Positions 11,833 to 21,900 of a stretch of 64,000 nucleotides of DNA are shown piece by piece; position 1 is the stretch's first letter, and the number at the start of each line of letters is the position of its first letter. Both the position numbers and the translations under genes were made by a program. The DNA is from Medicago truncatula. Its lineage: Eukaryota; Streptophyta; Magnoliopsida; Fabales; Fabaceae. The DNA lies in the NCBI RefSeq assembly GCF_003473485.1, contig NC_053042.1:43125262-43189261 (forward strand), written 5' to 3'. A model generated the notes under the pieces. The model ran no database searches. It saw nothing but the letters and a program-made list of their open reading frames with translations, and was not told where the DNA came from.

Positions 11833-13101
11833 CTTGCACAAGGTAAAAAAAGGGTGAGTACTCAGGGTTCAACACACTCTACTGTAAAATTTCTTGCTAA
11901 ACATGGTCACCCAACTGTTCCTAAAGGAACACATCCATCTATCCCTCACGATGTTACATCACCCACAACCAATCATTGCATAGACTTGACATTGCAGGGA
12001 GCTACTTTCACTCATTTTGTGCAACCAAGTTCCAAGAGGAAAAATGTTTCAGTTTCATTCAATATGCCAGAACTGAATAGTGACTTGAATTGTGTTAGTA
12101 ACCATCAAGTTAAAGATAAAGCTGTTCTGCATTCTACCAATTTGGTTCACACTGAAGTCATAGCTAATATGCTAAAACACAGCTTTGTCACTCAAACCCG
12201 GAAGGTGGATGTTGGCATCCATTCTGAGGTTGCTCCTTCATCACAAGCTCAAATCACATCTCATTGTGATACCATTAGAGTTAATCAATCCAATGAAGAC
12301 ATTGCAGCTATTGCACAGGATTGCAGAGAAAATTTGAGCCTACAAAATTCATTTGCTTCTTTGGATGTTGTGAACCTTATGGATTTGGGGGAGGCTTTGT
12401 CTGAGGGACCGGAGAACATAGATGCTTCATCTGACATGCAAAAGGCAGTCCATGATGCACCTATTGTCACTCCTCTTGAGAATGTTGGTTTTGCCCCCGT
12501 TCCTATGTCGCAACCTATAACCACCAGATTTGCTAGCTTATCTAGTGACAAGCTCCCTTCAAGCCAAACCTTGATCCCTGCTTCCAAACCCCTTTCTGCT
12601 GCAGCCTTAAAGAGTGTGCAGATTCTTTCCAAATTTTGTGGGGATGAGGTAGAATATGGTGATGTAGAAGAGGACAACGAGGAAGCCGTGATTTCAGACT
12701 TTGAGCAGCACTATCCAAGCCTATCGAAGAGCACTAGATCAGAAGAAAGAAAAAAAAAAGAATCAATTGCGCAAAGTGAAGCCTGCTTGCTTTAACTCAG
12801 CCGAAATGAGGACCCGTGCCCAAAAGGGTACCTTCAAAAATGACTTGGCAGCTACAGAATAATTGGTTTTATTGCAATAGAATAGCTAGAAATGTCATTT
12901 ATTTGGTATATTTTTTCATAGGAGGGTAGTCTTGTAGCAGTTGGTATGGTAATATGGTCATAAACTGCCTAGTTTTTTAGGATCTTTCCTATCTAGAGAT
13001 AGATCTGGATTTTCTTTTCATAAGTTATCCACTATATGACTCTGTTGTATTGATTCAGGCATCTCCTGTCTTTTATATTTTAGTGCTTTGCTAAAAAAAA
13101 A
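11833..13101 (+). mobile_element. L1-type retrotransposed insertion with target duplication and poly(A)
   Basis: GTGCATAGAGATTATTT at 11,816-11,832 recurs with one mismatch at 13,102-13,118 directly after a run of nine A residues (13,093-13,101). A 17-bp target duplication with a 3' A tail is the mark of LINE-machinery insertion. The frame is already open at the first inserted base, so the copy looks 5'-truncated. No reverse transcriptase is present. It may be an internally deleted plant LINE or a retrocopy of a host mRNA. Confidence 0.7.
11854..12795 (+). CDS. Uncharacterised open frame inside the L1-type insertion
   Basis: I do not recognise this protein. The frame is open from the insertion edge at 11,833 to TAA at 12,793-12,795, about 320 codons. 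No ATG lies near its start; the nearest start-like codon is GTG at 11,854, so it is probably the C-terminal part of a longer ORF whose 5' end was lost at insertion. It is Ser/Thr/His-rich and low in hydrophobic runs, with an acidic patch near residues 270-285 (EVEYGDVEEDNEE) and a basic Ser-Arg-Lys tail. No zinc knuckle, nuclease or RT motif is visible. It could be the tail of a LINE ORF1 or of a host gene copied by LINE enzymes. Expression is doubtful because the copy should have lost its promoter. Confidence 0.4.
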   Translation: MSTQGSTHSTVKFLAKHGHPTVPKGTHPSIPHDVTSPTTNHCIDLTLQGATFTHFVQPSSKRKNVSVSFNMPELNSDLNCVSNHQVKDKAVLHSTNLVHTEVIANMLKHSFVTQTRKVDVGIHSEVAPSSQAQITSHCDTIRVNQSNEDIAAIAQDCRENLSLQNSFASLDVVNLMDLGEALSEGPENIDASSDMQKAVHDAPIVTPLENVGFAPVPMSQPITTRFASLSSDKLPSSQTLIPASKPLSAAALKSVQILSKFCGDEVEYGDVEEDNEEAVISDFEQHYPSLSKSTRSEERKKKESIAQSEACLL

Positions 13102-13118
13102 GTGCGTAGAGATTATTT

Positions 13119-13381
13119 GTATTTAATATACCTCGTCAATTGGAGGAGAGTCTAGTAATTTACTTATAGTTACTTAATTACAAGGTGATTTGATCATTTA
13201 TACATACAAATTTTTTGTAAACCAAATGTATTATTTGCCCATAGTTATAGAGATTAATCTATTTGAAATAACTAAAATATATTTAAGAGATTGAACTATC
13301 TCAACAAAAATTGTTTCATACACATCGATTAAATATTAAACCTTAAATCAAATGGTTAAAGGATCCAAATATTTAATATCA
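13119..13381. other. Non-coding gap before the Helitron
   Basis: The unoccupied target of the L1-type insertion continues here. No gene seen. Confidence 0.5.
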
Positions 13382-13593
13382 CTAGACTATCGACCCGTGC
13401 TCCGCACGGGTCCTACCACGTAAAAGTTAATCGAATCAATCGCAATAATGTACAATAGATTTAGTTGATAGAAGTTTTATAGCAATTTAAAAATATGTTC
13501 CCTTCTAAGACAACAATAGCAGCAAAATGAAATGGTAGCATACATAACAAAAGTTATTTCGATTAGCAAAAGGTTGTAATTCCCCTTGTTGAA

Positions 13594-13948
13594 TCCTACC
13601 AGGATATTCTCAAGCTTTTATGTTCCTCCTTCTTCAACCATATTTTGCATCGTTGGCACCAAGAATTTACGAACAGTAGCATGGATCCGTCCTCGTTAAA
13701 CAAAAATAACATGTCATTAACATAAATCAGAATAAACCTAATCGCAGTGGCACTCTAAATTATTGTTTGTGGTAAGACATTAGGTTTATATAAAATACTT
13801 TCTCATCAACCAATATCATGTTCATGAAGATGATGTCATCTGGATTTTCGTTATCACGGATGAGCCAGATATGGGCCACACGCACAAGAAACTTCAAATC
13901 CTTCTTCCCACCTGTCACGACTGAAATGGGGATGAAAATGTTGGCCAT
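13594..13948 (-). pseudogene. DUF223 / replication-factor-A-like OB-fold gene remnant
   Basis: The frame from ATG 13,948 begins MANIFIPISVVTGGKKDLKF and runs through VRVAHIWLIRD and MNMILVDEK, the N-terminal pattern of the plant DUF223/RPA70-like OB-fold family. A GTATTT donor follows DEK at about 13,799. A second piece near 13,695-13,594 reads RIHATVRKFLVPTMQ and later KLENILVGF, which continues the family pattern, but it holds an in-frame TAA at 13,618-13,620 and the splice phase between pieces does not fit cleanly. No further OB folds follow before the Helitron end. RPA-like genes are common Helitron passengers. This copy looks non-functional. Confidence 0.55.
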
Positions 13949-14510
13949 CTTTGCAGTCGAAAAAAACAGTTATTTTCGCTTAAAGAACAGAATAGATGTA
14001 TTCTCACAACTAAGTGGTATTTAAATAGGTAATTGACAAGTTGAATTTGAAAGTTTTAAATGTCGATGACCATAGTCTTCTATTGGTACTAATTATTATT
14101 CATTGCAGCCATAAAATCAATTATTGCAAATTAATTTGTAATGCTCTGCGACCTGAAATTTCGATTAGCAATAATGAGCAATGAATTTCGATTTTTATAA
14201 TGATAGAATAATGCATAATGATTGACACATGTATGTCTTTATGAGGTAACTGTGATGAAAACATGCTAGCTAATCAAAACAGGCTCATCAATTCCCTCTA
14301 TGTCATTTAAGTTTGTGCGCATGGCATGCCTTAAAATGGACTGCCAATAATGATCGAGTGAACATATAAAAGGCAAGTCAACCTGTATGCATTTAAGGAA
14401 AACTAACCAATAATGCACTTTAATTATCCTTTGTCTGCAATTGATAGTGTTTAATCATATGATCGATTATTAGTTAGGATTCAACTGATATGCGAATAGT
14501 ACGAATATGG

Positions 14511-14624
14511 TAATATAATCATTGTAGTCATGAATGCTTTCAATATAATCATTAATTGCTAATCGTATTTTTCTAATAAAGTTTTTTGTTAATATAATCA
14601 TTGTAGTCATGAATGCTTTCAATA
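14511..14624. repeat. Perfect 35-bp direct repeat inside the Helitron
   Basis: 14,511-14,545 and 14,590-14,624 are identical, beginning TAATATAATCATTGTAG, with an offset of 79 bp. Confidence 0.85.
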
Positions 14625-14706
14625 GGTAGTAATTCAAAAGGAGAGCACATTAAACTGGAAAGACAATAACATAAATTTTATTAAAAAGAAAAGATAATTT
14701 GAAAAC

Positions 14707-14802
14707 ATCAAAATGGATCCAACTACATAAACCCTAAAAACTGAACTCCATCAAATCAAAATGGATCCAACTACATAAACCGTAAAAATTGAACTCCATC
14801 AA
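14707..14802. repeat. 48-bp tandem duplication at the 3' end of the B3 gene
   Basis: Units 14,707-14,754 and 14,755-14,802 both start ATCAAAATGGATCCAACTAC and differ at only a couple of bases. The period is 16 codons. Confidence 0.8.
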
Positions 14803-15980
14803 TTGGCCTGCAGACATCAAACTCACAGTAGTTGGGCGCTTGACTTGAATGTATATGGTGTCATTCATGCCAGCATGTGAAAACCCAACTTTAACCATGA
14901 CACCTTCATCAAGTCTGCGCGCCTGTACCATTCTTTTCCATCCTCCACCAAGTTTGATGTGGTGATGTGGACTGGATCCAAATATAGTGATACAATTCCA
15001 CTTGTTTCCACAGTCATCAATCATTGTCAATGAAGTGGTCTTTTTCCCGATAGTTAAATCACACAGGCCCTTGTAAATAAGCATCTGCATAAAAATTACA
15101 ATCTGTATAACTAAATTTTTAAATGAGGTGATAGAAATGTTCCTAAAAAAGCAATGTAATGCAAAATCAAAATACCATAAATCCAGAAGTGACATCAAAA
15201 CCAGTTAAATTCTTCTCCCACGAGATTTGAAAATTTCTCTCATCATGATGGAATGTGAGGATTTCACATGTGACCGGAACACCTTCATATGCAAAGGCTG
15301 GCACGATAGTTTTCTCAATCTCAAATTTCATAGAAGGAATAAAAAGAGGAGGATCCACAACACACCCTGATCGATCAATCACATTAATCCCAAACTGTCC
15401 AGCACTGGTAAACACCATCATAATAGTTCCACCCAAACGAACATCATAAAAGTCGCGTATGGCATTGAACCCAGTAGTTAAAAACACACTACCACATATC
15501 CTTTCAACCATAACCTCAAACTGGTTGTTGTTAGGGTCGATAAAAGTGACGTAATCACCTAGTGATGCACCAAAATCAGAGACAAAGGGTTTTGGCAACA
15601 TAAGTGCACCTTGTTAAACATATACAACCGAAATTAGTAAGTGAAAATGCTAATCAAATGAACTTTTTATTTGAATTGTCGCATCTATAAAAAGACAATA
15701 TTAGTAATCCTGCACTCACATCTGTTACACGTAACTCAAGTCGAAGAGTTCTATATTGAACTCGCAATCTGTTAACAAACTTGTCCAAATCAGTTATAGG
15801 ATTTGGATCTAATGGAGCTGAAAAAGATCAAAGATTCAAATAAATTAGTGCAAGTTGAAAAATATAAACGAAACAAAAAATAAGAGATCAAGAAAGAAGA
15901 TGAAACATGGTTAGATTTTTTTGTTTATTTGTACCCTTCAAGCAGTGCAATGCTAAGAGAGTTAATGACTCACTTTCCAT
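14734..15980 (-). CDS. B3-domain DNA-binding protein carried in the Helitron
   Basis: The core exon 15,601-15,176 begins MLPKPFVSDFGASLGDYVTF and continues through VMVERICGSVFLTTGF and LGGTIMMVF, which has the layout of a plant B3 DNA-binding domain. An intron (GT 15,175, AG 15,085) joins it in frame to 15,084-14,734. That exon holds a second B3-like stretch (LTMIDDCGNKW ... GGGWKRMVQARRLDEG) and the stop. From the first ATG of the core exon the product is 258 residues. Two likely 5' exons are 15,980-15,935 (starts MESESLTLLAL) and 15,817-15,720 (ends RLELRVTD). Their junction to the core exon needs a weak GTGCAG donor to stay in frame, so the true start is uncertain. A 48-bp tandem duplication at 14,707-14,802 repeats the last 16 or so codons and the stop falls in one unit. 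B3 proteins normally act in the nucleus. Whether this cargo gene is expressed is unknown. Confidence 0.6.
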
Positions 15981-16303
15981 CGGTAAGTCTAAACTGTCTT
16001 GATCTAAAAATGATGTTAGGAGAGGATAATGAGAATACAATCGTTAAAAGTTTTTGTACATAAAAATGATGGTAGGAGATGATAATGGTAGGATATGGTA
16101 ATCGTTAAGAGTTATGGTGATTTGATTAGCATTAACTACGTTTTCAATGACCATTATGATGTATCTATATGAGAGAGGAAATGAGTAGTTTGAAAATAGA
16201 GTTTGAATCAACGACTGAGATTAGATACATGCTTAGGAGGGAAAAAAGCTAGTGATTAGGGCAAACATGCTAGCTAATCAACTCTAGCTTTTATAATAAA
16301 GGA

Positions 16304-18963
16304 TGTTACGTTTTTTTTTTTAGTGAAGGGTCATGTTACGTTGGTATTCATATATACAGATGGTTACAAGGTACAATATCATTGATTTCTATTAGACTCC
16401 ACTCAAAATATTTGATAGAAGCTTGCTTGGGTATCTTTCAACACAGATGGACTTCAAGCCTCCCTAGGTTAGGTTAGGTCCTACACTAGGGGGCAAAATC
16501 TGCAATGAAAACTTATATGTCTTGGATGAGAAGGCCACGGTTGATTAATTAGTTGCATTCCATAATGCATATTGCACTGCAATAGCATTTGATTTTAATT
16601 TAATTTATGATCATTTAAACTAGCTAGAAGCCCCACACATTTACCATTTGTGAAGCAGTGGCAACTGTTTTCCATCAACCACTTCACTAACCGACAGAGA
16701 CATTCTGTCTACCTTATGTTTTGGTGCCATACCCCAATTCATTTTGAAGTTACTATCACAATGATTTGTTATTTATTTATTAAAGACATTGTAAAATTGT
16801 GAATGCTATCTTTGACGTTTTCAACCTTTTTAACTAAGATAGCTTAAGCCAACATTAATTGAATATGTTGCTATTTATCTGAAAGTCTATTCGTAACCAA
16901 CTTTCGTGACTTCAAAACTTGTTAACCACCTTCCGTCCATGATACATGCAGATTTCTTATGTACATCATGGCTTAATTAATAACTTCTTAGGGAAAGAAT
17001 GTCACATGCTTTGCATCTAAATTGACGTGACACATTCTTAGTATAAACACTATGGTTAAGTGAGTAACAAAAACACTATGGTTAATTGGCTTTGCTTAAT
17101 TATTCTACTAAAAGTCAATTAGCCTAAACAATGACGGGCATTTTGTCGTATTAGTCTTTGTCATAAAACCAAAATTAGGATAATGAAAGTGTTATAAAAC
17201 TCATCATACTCTTATTCTTAAAAGTCTAGTAGAACCATGATTAATTTGAAATTCCATCCATAAAAGAGGGTCCCACTAAATTCTTACAATTTGAATTAAT
17301 GAACAAACTAAAATAATGTTTTTTTTTAATACAAAGTTGATTGGCCAAACGTGGTGTTTTGTGGATGAGCATTAACGTGTAGACAAACCCAACCACCTCC
17401 AACCTTCTCAATAAGATTTTTTAAAGTAGTAAAATATTTAAATGTTAATTTGAATTCTGAAGGAGGGATTTTATTCTAAGTTAAGTTAGGAAGGACGTTG
17501 TACTTAACTTTTCCTAGGCTTCCATTATGTTATTATTTTTTCCTGAGTAGCAGCATATTATATTTTATTTATTTATTTCTGTAATACAATATAATATAAC
17601 AATAAGGAGGGTCGTCTCAGTGGTGTTAAGTGACTGTAATCATTTCATGACTCCTAAACTATACACTTATTAGGTGTGCAATTTTCATGAAATATATGGG
17701 TGAATAATGATATGTTTGAGTTTCATGATATAGTAAAAAGTAAAAACAGGTCCATACATAATTTGGCTGCTTAACAATGACAAAGGCAGAAAGTATCAAC
17801 ATATAAATATATTTAAATTTGTTACATACATGGCATGCTGCGTAAAGTAATTTAAATTTAATTTTATAAAATTAAAGTTACTATAATTGATCAAACAAAA
17901 TCATTGTGATCTACATCAATCAAGTTCATATTAAATAATTATTCAGTTTCCTTCTCAGATTTGTCCATGGTTTAATATTTTTCTTCCGAGTTCCATCACA
18001 AGTAGTACTAGTTTGGACAAAATAACCTGAAAAAAAAACGTGGCAATCATTCATTGCAGGTTAAAAGGTTAATCAGGAGTATAATAAAAAAAATAAAATA
18101 AGATAGATCAAACTTCAAAGTAGCTTATAGAAAAGGATAGATGAAAGTATTAGCTCACATAAAAAATTCCAATTTGAAAAAAATAATATCCAACGTAAGT
18201 TGGGAGGGTGAAGTGCACGCGCCTTGAAGCAAGGTGAAAGAGGACATTATACTAGACTAGACACATGTTCAAATCCTCTTGACGAAAATGTGGAAATTGT
18301 TAAGTCGGATATCGTGACTAAGATTTAAACAAAATAAATAATTTGTAACCAATTGTTGTCTACAATAATAAGTAAGTAGCTCGTGTTATTTGAATCTTGA
18401 GAGATGTCTAACTACTATTCGGGTTTGAATTTGCAATTCTCCACTATACTTAACATGAGTTTTGTCTTCGTAGTGTAGAAGAAGAAAAAACATAAGAATT
18501 TATTATTATTATTTTTGTTGAAATTAATTAATATTAAAAATCTATGAAAGAGGATGATATTTGGAACATAGTGGGGTTCGGAACCGAAGCATGTGGGAAG
18601 GAGTTAGAGATAACCGAAGCAACAAAGAGAGGAGTATAGTATAAAGCAGATACAAAAAGAAAAAGGAAGAGGTATTTGTGTGTTGTGTACAGAGCAAAAG
18701 CCAAAGGTAACATAACATAACATAACAACATAGAATAGAATCTATTATGCTTCTATGTTTGTATTGATAACACATCACCAACTATAAGATCATAGAGAGA
18801 GAAGAGAGACTTGATCAGCTTTATGTTCTGTGATTATTTCTCTTTATTTCTTCTTCTTTGGTGATGACAACGTTGATCACTTAAACTTTGTCTTTAGTTG
18901 AAGGATTAAGAAGAATTTAAGAGGTTACATTGTTGTTTTGTTTTGTTTTGTTAGTTTTTTGTT
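16304..18963. other. Intergenic region upstream of the kinesin gene
   Basis: No coding sequence recognised. Near its left end ATGTTACGTT occurs twice about 30 bp apart around a T-run, possibly a small insertion scar. The last ~250 bases (a GA-rich stretch near 18,795, then T-rich leader with GTTTT repeats) look like the promoter and 5' UTR of the kinesin gene. Confidence 0.5.
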
Positions 18964-21900
18964 ATGGCAGCATTGTCATTTTCAGTGGCATCTGTTGTTG
19001 AGGATGTTCTTCAACAGCATGGCACTCGTCTTAAAGATCTTGATTTGGAATCTAGAAAATCAGAAGAAGCTGGTAATTATTATCATTTTCTCTCTGATAT
19101 TGGTTTTGATGAATTTTCATGTGAAATGAAAAAGGTGTGTGAATTTTGAAAGAAAAAATAATGTTTGAAATTTCAGCATTAAGAAGATATGAAGCAGCAG
19201 GGTGGTTGAGAAAAATGGTTGGAGTTGTTGCAGCTAAAGATTTACCAGCAGAGCCTTCTGAGGAAGAGTTTAGGCTTGGTTTGAGAAGTGGGATCATTCT
19301 TTGTAATGTTCTTAACAAGGTTCATCCTGGTTCTGTATCCAAGGTGACCATAGTCCTGATTTGATTTACTATCAATGATTTTTTCGTTATTGTTTGTTTA
19401 CTAATGTAAATTCTGTATTTTCTTTAAGGTTGTGGAGAGTCCTGTTGATTCTGCACTAATCCCCGATGGAGCGCCGTTATCAGCTTTTCAGTATTTTGAA
19501 AATGTTAGGAACTTTCTGGTGGCTATCCAGGAAATTGGAATTCCTACCTTTGAGGCATCTGATCTAGAACAAGTATGTAAAGGATCAAATTTTTATTATT
19601 GTTTCAAAATATTTGAGTAAAAAATGGTATCATGGTGAATTGAATTGTCAATAATACAACATCAGATAATTGGGCGTTGTTTACTATGAAAGTTCAATAA
19701 AATTTGACTTTGGTTTTCTGCTATGTAATTGATTTATGTTTTTAGGGAGGAAAATCATCAAGGATTGTGAGTAGTGTATTAGCACTTAAATCCTATAGTG
19801 AATGGAAACAAACTGGGGCTAATGGTGTATGGAAATTTGGTGGAACTATCAAACCAGCAATCACTGCAAAATCTTTTGTGAGAAAAAACTCTGAGCCATT
19901 TACCAATTCCTTATCAAGGACCTCTTCCATCAATGAAAAATCTATGACTTCTTTTACCTCTGATGTCGAGTCTAATAAAATGGTTGGTAAGCTATATTTT
20001 TTACATTTTATATGTGCTATGATTTTGTCTAGGTGAGAAGGCAGAATAACTGAATGAAACTTTCTTTTTTTTTATGCTTGCAGTCTAGTTCTCATTCTTT
20101 AGGTATGCTTGTTCGTGCAATACTATTCGATAAGAAGCCAGAAGAAGTTCCGATGGTAAGGACTAAAGGGATACGTTCTTTTGTGTCTCACATAGGAATT
20201 ATTTATACAAATACAAAGGAAGTACAAGGCCCTATTTGGATAAACCTTTTAATTAAACTTTTAACCATAAGTGCTTATGTATAAGCTATTTCTATAACAT
20301 TACAAGTGTTTTGGATCTACTACATTATTGTGCATCTAAAAATTGGACAGGTATCTAAAACAGTCATTAAGGGGTCTCTTCCTTTTTGTTTCTGTGGCCA
20401 TTTCATTTTCTTGAAACGCTGAAAAATGCGCCCTAAATGCAGAATTGGTTATTGACAGTCCCATCTAGTAGTACTGCACTAGTCTCTTGCTGCTGCATTT
20501 CAATCTTGTCACTGAATAATCATGATACTCAGAGCGCATTTGAGATTACTTTCTTAAAGTAATATTGTTCTTCTGCATGGAACAGTTGGTTGAATCTGTT
20601 TTGGCAAAAGTCGTAGAGGAGTTTGAGCATCGCATTACAAGCCAAGATGAACAGGTATGATACTTTTCACCTTTAAGTAGTGCCATTAGCTATTAAGTGT
20701 CATTTTATGCCATTGTTTTACTCAATTCTTAGGAAAATAATTATTGTAGAAGTTGATTTTTATGACAAGTTATGTTCTTTGTTATTTATTATCGCATAAC
20801 ACAGACAAAAACAACTTCAAGAAGTGAAATGTCGCAAAGAGATGGAGCTGTAGCAAAGTTTTCTATGGCACGTAAAAAGGTAATAGTACTTGCTTCACAC
20901 TCAACTTATTCATATCATCATATGTAAAATGCTTGATTCTTATACTGTGGTTTCCGATTGATTAGGTGGATAACAAGATTCCTATGGTAACAAAGAAAGA
21001 GGAATTCATCTATAAAAACCATGTTGCTGACGAGGAGTCGCAGAGGCAACTTCAGAAGCAGCAAATGCTCTTTGATCAACGGCAGAGAGATATTCAAGTA
21101 GGGAGCTGCAAAGATATTGTTAATCATTTTAAATTTGCAATTTTTCAATTTATTAGTAAAATATTGCCATCTTTGTGTTTTTTGTAGGAATTAAAGCATA
21201 CAGTTCAAACTACCAAAGCTGGTATGCAGTTCATGCAAATGAAATTTCACGAGGAGTTCTCTAATTTAGGTAATACTTCGCTAATATATGTGATTAATAT
21301 TGTTCAATTCTTTTTTATTTTGTCTTATAATTGTTGAACTAGACGCCTCATCATAGTTTAGTTTTCACCTCTCTTTATAGGCATGCACATTCACGGCTTA
21401 GCTCATGCTGCTTCTGGATATCATAGAGTTCTCGAAGAAAATCGCAAACTATACAATGAAGTCCAGGATCTTAAGGGTAATTAGATTACTGGTTGGCTGG
21501 CTGCTTTAAATTTCTATTCGTGATTTTTTACGGATTTTATGCCAATATAATATTAAGGTGGTTAACTTTGTTTTATCAGGAAGTATTAGGGTGTACTGTC
21601 GAGTAAGACCTTTCTTACCTGGACAACCAAATCATTCGAGTACTGTGGAGAACATAGAAGATGGAGTTATCACAATTAATGTTCCCTCAAAGAATGGGAA
21701 AGGGCGTAGATCCTTCAACTTCAACAAAGTCTTTGGACCATCTGCAGCCCAAGGTTGGTTTCCTTTTCAGTTATCTATTATCTGCAAGATTACTATATTT
21801 TAGTATATGATAGAATTTTTTCTCTATTGTGTTCAGGGGAGGTCTTCGCTGATATGCAGCCACTTGTTAGGTCTGTGCTCGATGGTTTTAATGTTTGCAT

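Larger units (their letters stand above)
13382..16303 (-). mobile_element. Non-autonomous Helitron carrying gene cargo
   Basis: On the minus strand it begins TCCTTTATTATAAAAGCTAG (first T at 16,303) after a host A. It ends with the hairpin GACCCGTGC-GGA-GCACGGGTC (plus 13,392-13,412), six bases, then CTAG (13,382-13,385) before a host T. TC start, 3' hairpin, CTAG end and A/T target are the defining Helitron marks, with no target duplication. Inside are a B3-domain gene and a broken DUF223/OB-fold gene, both on the minus strand in the element's own orientation. No Rep/helicase is present, so it would depend on another element. Confidence 0.75.

Noticed and set aside
12285-12677. Minus-strand frame of about 130 codons within the L1-type insertion
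   Set aside because: Shadow of the longer plus-strand frame that runs with the poly(A) direction.
16302-16345. Direct repeat ATGTTACGTT as a target duplication
   Set aside because: Only about 20 bases lie between the copies and they match no element. It overlaps the Helitron edge, which makes no duplication.
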